Origin: Gyrodactylus bullatarudis
Taxonomy: Eukaryota; Platyhelminthes; Monogenea; Gyrodactylidea; Gyrodactylidae
DNA length: 64,000 nucleotides
Direction: 5' to 3'
Assembly (NCBI GenBank): GCA_012064415.1
Contig: SSNU01000196.1
Location: 47,611-111,610 of the forward strand
The position numbers were made by a program, and so were the translations under genes. Under the pieces are notes generated by a model that saw only the letters and a program-made list of their open reading frames with translations, was not told the origin of the DNA and made no database searches. Within the stretch, counting starts at the first letter, position 1; each line of letters begins with the position of its first letter. Of this stretch, positions 11,653 through 23,600 are shown one piece after another.

Positions 11653-14600
11653 GTTTGTTTCTAGTTTCTGGTCTAATTTTGTTACAATTATCAAGTATAA
11701 TGAGTTTATAGATGATTATAATCAAAGAAATCAGAGAAAAGTCATCCTCTAATTTCATTTAACATCATAAAAAGTGATCTGCGATCAATGAACGTGTTTA
11801 TTCTATCTGCTCTTAATACATTTACAGAAAGAAAAAAGAAATCCAAAAGATGCATTTGACAAATTTTCTGTTTATTTAGTTTATTTCTTTTCCTATTTAG
11901 ATACAGACTGTATCTGTATGAACCTTAATTGATTCCTTCATGATTTATTTATATGTCCAGACAAAAAACATGATTATTAATATGTACTAACAAGTAGTCA
12001 TTTAAAACTAATCTAATTTTTTTTCCTCTCGTCAGCGGCAAGTGTATGTGTGTGTAATTTTCTTGAAAATTGGCGAAATCGACACAATCAAGGAGCAATA
12101 CGCGGCAGATATTCTCATCAAGTCGAAATGGCGTGAACCGGACATGGACCAGAAGCACGATAGACTTGTAAGTATATTGATAAATTTAATCTGACCAGAT
12201 ATTCATAGAGCAGTGGAAACTGAAAATATACCTAGTTAATAAGAAAATGGGAATTTATGATTTTTTACAAAATTCTCATTGTTTTTATCGTATTTTATCA
12301 AGATTTTTTGGAATCTATAGATCACGAGGCCCACTTTCACAATATGAAGAAAAAGAAATTTTGGAAAATTTATGGCATATTTCAAATCTTTGAGTAGAAA
12401 AGTTTTGCTCGTTTTCAAAGTGAGAAAGTGATCAAAAGTTGACTTTTAGAATCACAATAAGACAAGAAAACTGATCATCACCATGAAAATTTAGACAAAT
12501 TCGTTATTTTTCAGGGATCCTGAATCATCAAAATTCAATTTTTACACGATGATAGTTTGATTCTCAAATTCTGATTCAGCATAAATTTGATTTTTTGATT
12601 AATCGTGATCCAAAAAATAAACTTTGGATCCCTTTGTCAGTATTTTTCTACTCAAAGTTCAGAAAAATGGTAACTTCGCTAATTCGAGATTTTGAATATG
12701 CCTTAATTTCCATAAAAATTGATTTTTTTCTAAATTTTTTCTTCATTGCGTGAATGTGGGCTTAGATTCCAAAAAATCTTGATCAAATTCGATGAAAACA
12801 TTGAGAATTTGGTAAAAATCTAAAATGCCCATCTCCAACAAGTTTTATATCAATGAAACGATTAAACTTCTCAGATAAGCTTGAGTCTACTCAGTTCGGG
12901 TTGCCAAGTATTTTACACATTTCAGTTTCCAATCTTTTTTTGGGGATACAAATTCACTTGTAAATTGTTTTGTAAAGGATCTATTCATCTTTATTCTGAC
13001 GATTGATCGAAATAAATTTGAAAAATCAAAACTCCATGAAAATTTCTCCATAAATGAATTTTCAAAAATGCTCTTCAATTTTTTTTGTCAATTGAAAGTG
13101 CATAAAATCTTTCTTTGATATTTTTGTCGAATTTCCTTTATGACTGATGAAATGCTTCTTCATAAAATATTTAGACATTCTAGCTACGGCCGTGGACAGA
13201 GCTGGTGGAGTAACCTGTTTGGTATTCCTATGAAAAAATATTTCTTATTACGACACTACTTTTAAATAAATTTTGTTAAAAAATTTCTGAAAGAGGGGTT
13301 TCTATAGATTTTATTTAATACTAAAAGATGGACACTTTTATAGGCTCTATAGAAGAAATTTAGTCAGTATTAGCCTCCAAAGTTATTCATTTTGGTTCGT
13401 AGAAAATTTGTGTGTCTAACATTAATTTCATTGAAAACAGATCCCACCAATGAAATTTTCACACATTTTCATAGTAAATGCCACATATTTTTCGTTGGAA
13501 CGGTTTACTCCACCAGCTTCATCAATGACTGGGCAATGCTTAATGACAAAGAATGTAGAGTTTCTCTCGGATGTTTTTGTTAGATAGTTCGAACTGTAAT
13601 TTAGTAGAATTCAATAGCATTCATTTTATATTATATTCTCTTATATTTCTATGTGTTGCACAAAAGTTCGTAATTTTCTAATACTTTTGATTCTAGATCA
13701 ATTTTCCAGAGGTAATAAGTTATTATTAACACTGCACTAGATTAGTTCTCACTAATTTCCCATGTAAAAATGTTGTTATCAATATTATTCACAATGTAGA
13801 AATTAAAATTAAATTAATTTTCATTCATCAGTCACTATTTTCACAGTTTTTTGAGCATAGCCTATTTTTTCAAGCTACAATTTTGATCAAAGTAGCATTG
13901 TTGTCAATCAGTTATCAAATATTATGATAATACATGATCTCTACTGTATTTGGAATACTCCAAGTTCTAAAAACAGCATTCGGTCAAATTAAAAGAAGAT
14001 TTTAACTTTTGAGCCCCATTTCTTCCAGGTATAATAAATACTTTTCGTCTGGATATTGTTTGATTGAATGAATATAGTCATTTTTCAAATTTCGATTTCA
14101 GAATATGACACTTTTATTGGTATGAAAGCGAAAGGGTGATCTAAAGAAATTTTTTAGGATCAAAATTAGACAAGAAAATCAATCAAGCTAAATCTGTTCT
14201 AATGCTTCATTACCGATTGAGAGTTGAACTTCGATTTCTTGATCATTTTCACTGCTTGAAAATCAATGAAATTTTTTTTTCTATGCCGTTGTTTTTGTAT
14301 AAAACGAAGAATTTAGAAATTTAAGCTGCATGTTCTTCTTCTCTAAGATGCCTAGTAACCGTAGTATTTTTCTTAAGATGATCCTCTTCTCTTGTAGATA
14401 ATTTACTAATATTATTAGTTAAATATTCACGTATACTTAGATATACGTCGGAATGACCCATGGAGATATTCATCATTGGTTAATTTATAAAAAGAATTTT
14501 ATAAGAGAAATATATATTTCGCCAGGTCTTAAAGTTTTTTAATGAATAAATAGTTAATGAAAAATAGTAAAATCCATTTACAAAACCGATGAAAAACCAA

Positions 14601-17600
14601 AAAACTTCTCCATTCTTGATTTGTTTAAGTATAGAGAAGAAAAATTAAAAATCAATTGGGCCAAGGTATTAGGGAAATAACAAACAATAGTGAAATTCAG
14701 AAATGCAGAAATTTGGGCCAAACGATAGTACTTCTTTCTGTATTCTAGTCAGTTCTAACCCTGTATAGTTACCTGCTACCTGTGGTGCTAAATACATAGG
14801 ACGGACCAAAAGAAGACTTGCGATTAGAATACACGAGCATCTCAATAAGAATAGTTCTTCAATCAAAAAACATTTGGATAGATGTGGTTTTGAGGCAAAT
14901 GAAGAAAATTTCAAAATTTTATTTAAATGCCCAAAAGACAATCTAACAGAACTTAAAATAAGAGGAAAGTTCTTCATAATGGGAGAGGACCCTAACCTAT
15001 GTATCCAAAAGAACCATCTTCATGACTTGCAGTTACCTTGCAGTTAACCAATGATGAATTTACTAATAGTTCTACCTATATATGAGGTCCCATAATCACA
15101 CTGGAATTTGTAAACTAATTTTTACTATTTCTTTCATAAATTTTAATTATTATCTTGAATTAATTATTATATAACTTTTGAAGAATTACCACCAAGAATT
15201 ATCTTCTTCCAATTTTCTAAATTATATATTTTCGGACGTTTTCGAAAAACTCCATGAATTACTAATTCGTAATATTCAAATTCTTGATAAAAAATATTGA
15301 GATATTTATAAATATCATAGATTCCCAACTCATATCAACTTTAGAATGTGTAAGAATTTGGAAATTATTTCGTTTCAAATCTTTACTCATCAAAATTTGA
15401 GCGCAATTTGGGCAACTAAACTTTTTTGTGATTTAAATATTCACGTAAATTTTCAAATACGTGTTTACTTTCTTGTGTGCTTTGGAATTTTCCTTGTTGT
15501 TAATAATTAGAAATTATCAATATGAAGTGAAAATTGTAATTTTAAAAAGCCTACCTAATTCTTTCTTTTATCGAATTTCATTCATGAATGATGATTTTCT
15601 TGGGGGAATGTATTGATATTGAATTTATTCCAATACATATATTAATCTCTTGACTAGTGTGTTATCAGTTCAGTTATATTTCGTTACATGAGAAGCTATC
15701 TTTACTGATATTTATTTCAGATGAGGAAGAATCAATAAATTATAATTATCAAAGTAATGGATTAATTTTGCATATCCCGAATATGTTCAGTTTTTTGAAC
15801 ATGTAGAATAGAACTGCTCTTCTTTTTAAGATGATTGATATTATGAAGGTGTTTGAATCAAATACCTAAATTCATATCAGACTAAAAATCAAAGGAGATG
15901 AGCCATGACTGTAGAAGACTTTAGTGAATGAAAATTTTAGTTCTTCAGGGAGCTGTTCAGTAGGGATATTTTTTGAGCATTAGTAAATTTTTCAATAGAA
16001 CTTTTAAGGGCGGTTCTAATGATACATAACACTAGTAGGTTCTGAAGTGTAGTGAATAGATTTGATGATTTTTCCTATCTAGATATATATTAAAGAAAGA
16101 CAATTTTTTTTCTCCGAACACTTTTCTCTTTTATGCCTCAAATAGATTCTCTATGCTCCGTAATTGCCGTATACGGAAACTAAATTTAAAAATTTTGGTG
16201 TTCAGATATGGCATTTTCTATTTTCCCTAAAATCGTTAATTTTTCCCAAATTGAATGGATTTTTTCAGGGTATATTAAGAATATATTTAATATTAATTTG
16301 ACCTGAAAATCTGATTCAAAAAGATGAAAGCTTGTCCAATGATTCAAAATTGATCATTTCTCGTAGTAGAATTCATTGAAAAATGGTGGCGCGAATTTGA
16401 AAATTTGACATCTTTAATTGAAATTATGCATATCTAAATAAAATTAAAAACATAAGGTTCAATAGGAAACTTTTCTCACTCTTTTATTTTCTATCAAATG
16501 AACGCATAAATCTGAGAAGTTAAAAATTTTGTATTACCCAAAGTCGAAAAATCAATTACTTTCAAAAGCTATAAATAATCAATCTTAGAATAATTTTTTG
16601 TATTTGGAAGTTAATTATTTGTTCAAGACAACCATGTAGATCAGATATTTTCTTGAATCAATTGAAAATACCATTGTCTCCTTAGAGAAATTTTACACCC
16701 GAAGTCCTTAAATCATAAAGAATCTTTATTCATGTAGGCCTCTGGGGATTTTCGAAAGGTTGTTCTAGAAAAGTTATCCCTACTGTTCAGTTCTCTGATT
16801 GGTTTAACCCTTGAAGTACCACAGTGATAGCTCTATCACACGTCATTTTTGCAACTCATTATTATTCATTCAAGCCTCAAAAAATACCACCAATTCGATA
16901 GGAAATTTATTAATCTCCTGGAATACGATCTTAGCTCTATCATTCGTCAAACTCGCGCTATACTAATTTAAAGAGAGTTGATTTTTTTCAAAAAATTAAT
17001 TTTTGTTTAAAACGTTGTTTTTTGAAAACCTACTTCCCAGTGTTATAAATAAAAAGTAAAATAACTTTTATCGAGGAATCATACCTCTATAATTCAAATA
17101 TGCAATCGCCTGAACTCTATCTCGTAAAGCTACAAAGATAACCTCTTTTTGGATCAAAAAATGACCCATTTTCTGATAGATAACTTCTGAACCAAAAATA
17201 ATTGCGTTAAAACAACTGTAGATTCGTAATCAGCGTATTTACAAACAATAAGACCTTCCTCCAGACGTATCTAACATTGAATTTTAGATTATTTATTTGG
17301 ATTATTTTTTTGTAAAATGAATATTTTGTACTTCCCCATTCCTTATTAAGAAATCCTAAATGAATTTTCGTAGTTATTCATGAAGTAAATTGGAATGAAC
17401 AAGTAAAAGAACTTTATTAACTTTTTAAACAGGAATATGATTGGACACACAGCTGGACGCCAAAGTTATACGTTGAAAATACAATTGGGGAAGCAAAAGA
17501 GCAAATTTATCAAATGATCACTTTCAATGAATTCGGCCATGCTTTCTTAGTCGAGAAGAGGAGAGTTTCAGGAATCTTTCTTGAAAATTTGGAACTTGAT

Positions 17601-20600
17601 CATTTTCCATTTGATGTTCAGGTTAGTTTTTATGTAGAAATCAAAATTTCCGAAATCCCAATTTTTTAAGGATGTTCTTATGAAATCAAAATTTAACTCG
17701 ATTCTTAAGAATTGAATCCCTGATTATTCTTTAAAACTCTAAAAGAATTTTTATAATAGAACAAGTGAATGAATTGATTACAGACTCTAGTGTTTCCTGA
17801 TTCTTTAAGCAGGATTTACAAGACGAGTGAATGTTTAGTTATAAAGCTTATATTTCACTGGGTTTTTATTAAAAAACATAATCCTCTGATTGGTAATATC
17901 CATTCGGAGCATTGAAGGAAAGGGGTAGGCTTGATGGCTTGTATCCATGATTATTGCTTCCTTCTTACGGATCCTTCCAATGTTGGTTGTCCATTTAGAC
18001 TTTTACGCTTTCTACGTCTTTTACCATTTGCAGTTTCTCTATTGATCTATTCACACAATGCGTTTTATGAGAAATCATTCATGATCTAACCATTTATGAA
18101 CCTAAGTTAACAGATTCATAACTATTCATTTATTTTATTTTTAGATTTCTTTCTTTTAAGAAAGTTTTAAAGAATTATCTAAAATCCTTTTTTGTTCAAT
18201 AAATTTTGACATCTTCTTAATGATATCATTATAATAAGAAAAAATACCTTAGTTAATACAATTATAATTTTTCTTTGACTAAAACGTTGTTCGCTTGGTA
18301 CCTGACTATGTTGTCTTCTGGCTTGTATTGGTCTATCTGTAGAGAAAGAAAGGGGAGAGAAAGGTGTAGTATTTCTTAAAAATAAGGATTATAAAAATTA
18401 CAGTGATTGTTATTGTAAACAGAATTATTAGAGTTATAACTCCGATAATATAACTTGAAAGAAAATTGAAATTAAGATTAGAATAAAAAACATTTAGATT
18501 ACCTTGATAAAAATAGTTGGTACTCACACAAAATTTCGAATACATGTCGTATTCTTCTTCTGGCGTGAGATTTTTCAAAAAACTTAAGATACTTAAAACG
18601 ATGTGTTTCCAATCAAAACCTTAAACCAATCAGATTTCCTCTCAACTTTAATCAATCAATTCTAACCAACGATTTCCGTCTTATTACCATTAACAACCTC
18701 GTTTAGTTTAATCTCTATAGACTCCAAAATCATATTTTTATACTTATTCCTCATGTTTCGTAAACTTTTTACGTTATTAAAATCTATAATATGATCTGGA
18801 TTATCAGCCCAGTGTTTAGCTAATACTGACTTTTTAGGTACTGACTACCTGTACCTTTTCTATAGCCTTTTTGTGTTCTTTACATCTTATCTCAAAATTT
18901 CTTTCGGTGCGACCTATGTATGACTTTTCGCACGAGCAAGTTATTTTATAAATACCTTGAATCTCATCTAGATCTAATTTTTGTTTTTCAGTCAAAAATT
19001 TCCTATTTTATTAGATAACCTAAAAATATAATTTTTCTATTTATTTACTCAAAAATGGTTTTGAAGCATGATTTCTGTTTTTGAAATTCATCTTTCATCT
19101 ATGATAATTTTTCTGTCTAGGATCTTACAGTGACAGTGGCCTCGAATCTGTCAACATCAGAAATTCGTCTTGTCAATGATCCTGACGAACCGCATAGAAT
19201 AAATAAACAATCATTTGTTGGTAAGTTTCCATCAATAGAGTTCCATATTCACAATCAAATCAAAAACATCAGAAGAATCATAAGGAGACCTGTTCGTGAA
19301 TATCATAGAAATCTTTGCAGGAAATTGTTTATGATTATCATTTCCTGCAATGATTTTTTGATATATTCATAGTTACTCTTTTAAAGTGATCCTGAAACGA
19401 AATAAAAATTGGAAAGTTTGCAATTTTTTCCTTTTTCACATCCGATGTCATGGGAATAAAATTTATTTTTAAAATTTCCTAACTATTCATGGTCTTTAAA
19501 TAAGCTCTCATATTTAATTCAAATACATTGTACAGGTATACCCCAGAGATGGATGTGGAAAATTAACCCCTCTTCTCTCTACCCCAAAAAATATAAAAAA
19601 ATCTCGTGTCATCACTTGAAAGTAGGCATAATATCATTTTTCAAACTAAAAATTTAGTTTCGGTTAATTTTTAGACCATTCAATAGATTTTAATTTCTAG
19701 ATCAAAACCGCATACCTTAGATTTAAAATAACTATTCTATCATCTTTTTTCTCATATAAACGTCTTTCCTTTCAGATTGTTTTTAAACTAATCATTATTA
19801 CGATCTAGATGAACAAGAATGGTATTTATATAAACATATCGAGACAGAACAACATGAACTAAGCCATGAGTATGCCGAGGCAGAATCAGTGAGGCCTGCT
19901 TTGTCTGTGAAATGTCGGGCTGCTCGGCGGCCAGCTTATTTCATATGGAATATTTTTTTAGTCACTGTAAGTTGACACACTTGAGATTTTATGCACTATT
20001 TTTTGTCATTTTAAAAATTTCTATTATCTCGAAAATCAGAATTAAGTAAAGCTAATTGGTCTTTACAGCTCAGATAAATTGACTATCTCTTAAATTGGGT
20101 CCCTCCATGAATCATAAGAAAGTTACCCGACTTTTCATACTATTCAAAGGACGCTGAATCAGTATATCAAAAATTAACCAAAATTAAATTCTAATTTAAA
20201 TGTCAACCTACTTTAAAGTAGTCAGTTGATACCACAAGGTAAAACATTCTAAAAGCTTTTCTTAAAACTTGTATTTCTTAATCTACCTGGCTAAGTTAGA
20301 ATTGAAGCTCGAGTAATTTCTTATTTTTCAAAATTCAAAATTAATGACTCACTTTAATTTGTATTTACTGACTGAGTGGAACTGTCTTTTTTAATAGAAA
20401 TGTTTAAGAATTAAATTACAATGAAAAAGGTACACTTGTAATTTATCTCTCGAACAGATAATGAATTTTCTTTGATCAAATATTATCGCTCTTTCCCTAC
20501 CCCTCTCTAAGACTATCGACGTAAATAAATAAAAGAAATTAAGGTTATTATTATTTTTCTTTGAGACTCAAAGTTTGAGTACACACACTAAGAATGAATG

Positions 20601-23600
20601 CAGATTCTAGAATTAGATAAATTTGTAGTTTTTATTCCTCCATATCATCGTAATCATCTTTATTTTTGATATTCATTCAAACGTTCGTTTCAAATTCAAA
20701 AAAAGGATTCAAAATTAATTTTATAATGAAAATAATTCTTATTATATCTTATTTGAAATAATAAGTTATTTCTAATTATAATGACATATTCGTGATTATA
20801 TTGAAATTTTATAAACCAAATTTAATTACTGTATTATTTCTTTAAAGGAGCATATTAAAAATATGAATACCGACATAAAGCTAGTTAATATGAAGATGGG
20901 AATTTATGATTTTTACAAAATTCTTAATTTTCTCATCAAGAAATCGAATTTGATCAAGATTTTTTGGAATCTAGATCATGAGGCCCTCTTTCACGATACA
21001 GAGAAAAAAAAATTAGGAAAAATCAATTTTTAAGGAAAATACCTCAAATTTGAAATCTGGAAGTAGCGCCAAATTCCCATTTTTTTGAACTTTGAGTTAA
21101 AATTTTTCAATGTGAGAGAGTGATCAAAAGTTGATTTTTAAGATCACAATAAGACAAAAAAACCGATGATCATAATAAAAATTTTGATAAATTCGTCATT
21201 TTTCAGGGATCTTGAAATATCAAATTTCATCGACTTTCAAGTAGGACAAATGATCAAAAAATCAAAACCATATTCAGCATATTTAATTTTTTTGTCTTAT
21301 TGTGATCCAAAAAATCAACTTTGATCACCCTCTCACATTGAAATCAACAAAAAATTTCAACTCAAGTTCAAAAATATGGGAATTTGGCGCTATTTCAAAA
21401 TTGATTTTTTCTAAATTTTTTTTCTCCGTATCGTGAAAGAGGACCTCATGATCTAGATTCCAAAAAAACTTCATGAAAAAATTGAGAATTTAGTAAAAAT
21501 CATAAATTACCATCTTCATATTAACTAGGTGTAGATAGCTGTAGAATCTACAGTGTAAATAAAAAATGTTACAAAATTTTTGTCATGATCAAGACATTCT
21601 TTATTGTTTTTTGGTTTTAAACTTATAAGGAATTTCAGAGAAAAAACCCCAGCGTAAAACTCTTCAGACTCTGTCCCGAGTTTCCAGATTCCCTTGCTAA
21701 CTAGGGAGTCTTAAAACTAACATTAGTTTCCAGATTCAGTGTTAGTTTTTGTAATCATCGTGTTTGAAGGGATATTCTCTCCAAAATGTTGCTTTTCTCA
21801 TTACAAAATTTAGCCTTCGTTATTTATAAATTATTAAGCTAATCATTATTAACACATTACTCACAAGAATCATTATATTCTCTATTATTATTATTTAATT
21901 TTGATCAATTATTTGTTTTTTTTAGTTTCTTATCTGTTCTCTGTCATTGGTAACGTTCTGTGTTGACCGAGAGAATCCTCAAAATCGTCTTCAGTTGACG
22001 TTTACCCTTGTATTAACTTTAGTTGCATTCAAGTTCGTTGTCAATCAGTGTCTGCCTAAAATATCTTACCTGACATATCTTGTAAGTTTGAATAATATCA
22101 AAAACCATTTAATTAAAATTTGAAAATTATATTCATAAAAATTTATTAATCTTGTATATACTTTCAAGTAGATACATCTTTAATCTGTGTTCATTAAGAA
22201 AAACATACGAGTATAGAAAATTTATCTTAGAAATTGGCTCATTCCTCTTAATACTGAATGATTTTTTTATAACAGGATAAATATGTCATATCAAGTTTAT
22301 TTATCATAACATTGATATGCATTTGGCATGGTCTTATCGGTGCCACAGACCGAATAGCCAAACATTACAATAAAGAGCTACCAGAATATATGGAGTTTTA
22401 TGTTATTGCCTTCATATCGATATCTTATATAGCTTATAATGGAGGGTTCATGCTGATGATATATTGTGTTGTAAGTTTATTATTGAATCAAATATTTTTC
22501 AAATCATTCTCTATCTTGAATTCAGATTAAATCATCGGTTTAATTCACCATCCGATTACAATATATTGGGTTAGAGAAAAAGAAATGAAACTTCAGAGAT
22601 AAAAAATATCTTGAAAAATCAGGTATCAAAATATTTTCCAGCAGAATTAATACATTTCTGCCAACAAAAAAAGAGATTCCATCAGCGTAAAATTATTGAC
22701 TTTGAATCGAAAAAAAGTTGATAAGACCTCTCCTTTATTGTGGAATTTTTTACCCTTCAAAAATGTTGCATCGACATGAAAGGATGATAATCTAATGGGG
22801 CTAGGTCAGGACTTTAAGGAGGATTTTGACATCAATATTCTCATCTTGAAAAAGACTTTTAACATCTCTTCCCATTTGCCTTAACGTTTCTAGATATAGG
22901 AAGTGACTGTATGATCATAATCCATTAGTTCATAGTGGATTACTCTTTTTCTTGTCTAGAAAATCACTTTCTTTGAAAACCTGTTTGGAGAGGGTTGAGT
23001 TGCTTTTTCACCAACTCGTTTCCAAGAACTTTTTCGACTCTAATTCTGAAGATAGATCCATTTTTCGCCTGTTGTAACGATATTCTTTAAGTTGTCATAA
23101 CTGAGTCTGTTAGGGAGTCTTCGACAGGCTTCAATTCTTTCCCTTTTTTGTGATTCATTGAGATCATGTGGAACCCATTTGTTGAATGAATTTGTAAAGT
23201 TCTCCTCTCTCAGAGCACGTAGAACTGACCAAAATTCGAAACAGAAGAAATATTGAGAGTAATCATACTTCATGTTTCTGAAGCTAATTGGTATGAGGTT
23301 GGGAATCTATGATTTTTACGAAAATCTCAATTTTTTCATCAAGAAAATCGTAAAAGTTTTCAGAATTTTTTTCTTCGAATGATAAAAGTAGACAAAATAT
23401 GGCTTGTATGAGCTGAGAATCTTCAAGATATTCCATTTCTTGTAAAAATAATAGATTCCCAACCTCATCCGATCAATCCAATGGTCATAATTAAGGGCTT
23501 AACAGAAAACTATATAAAATCTCATATTTTTTACTTTAATAGGCTTGTCATCGACGAAGGATAATGACACACCGGGACATGGAGTACGTTGAAAAGGTTA

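Larger units (their letters stand above)
1..16388. repeat. Giant near-perfect palindrome (inverted duplication)
   Basis: Arm 1-8179 is the reverse complement of arm 8210-16388. All paired positions sum to 16389, and the pairing breaks at 8180/8209, leaving a 30-base spacer. The sequence was identical in every stretch compared: both arm ends, the junction, and every long open frame in the arms. The right arm ends at 16388 inside intron 2 of the channel gene; the left arm reaches the window edge, so its true length is unknown. The spacer is AT-rich and not an obvious sequencing adapter. Lack of divergence over 8 kb means either a very recent event, gene conversion, or a fold-back read or assembly error. 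Confidence 0.98.
12168..17432 (+). other. Channel intron 2; contains palindrome edge
   Basis: A 5.3-kb intron. It holds a family B MITE (12229-12846), mirrored PLE remnants (14321-15116), the palindrome boundary at 16388, and the third copy of the 256-bp repeat (16853-17111). The remaining sequence shows no gene. Confidence 0.8.
17622..19120 (+). other. Channel intron 3
   Basis: A 1.5-kb intron. Its only recognisable content is a minus-strand PLE endonuclease remnant (18662-18991) followed by a hammerhead-like motif (18523-18569). The rest is plain AT-rich sequence. Confidence 0.8.

Noticed and set aside
18333..18578. 81-codon minus-strand frame with a hydrophobic segment
   Set aside because: It overlaps the hammerhead-like motif and PLE tail; the hydrophobic run is low-complexity AT-rich sequence, so it is probably fortuitous.
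21640..21680. CUGAAGAG on the minus strand as another ribozyme copy
   Set aside because: No X/X' pair and no GAAA at the required distance.
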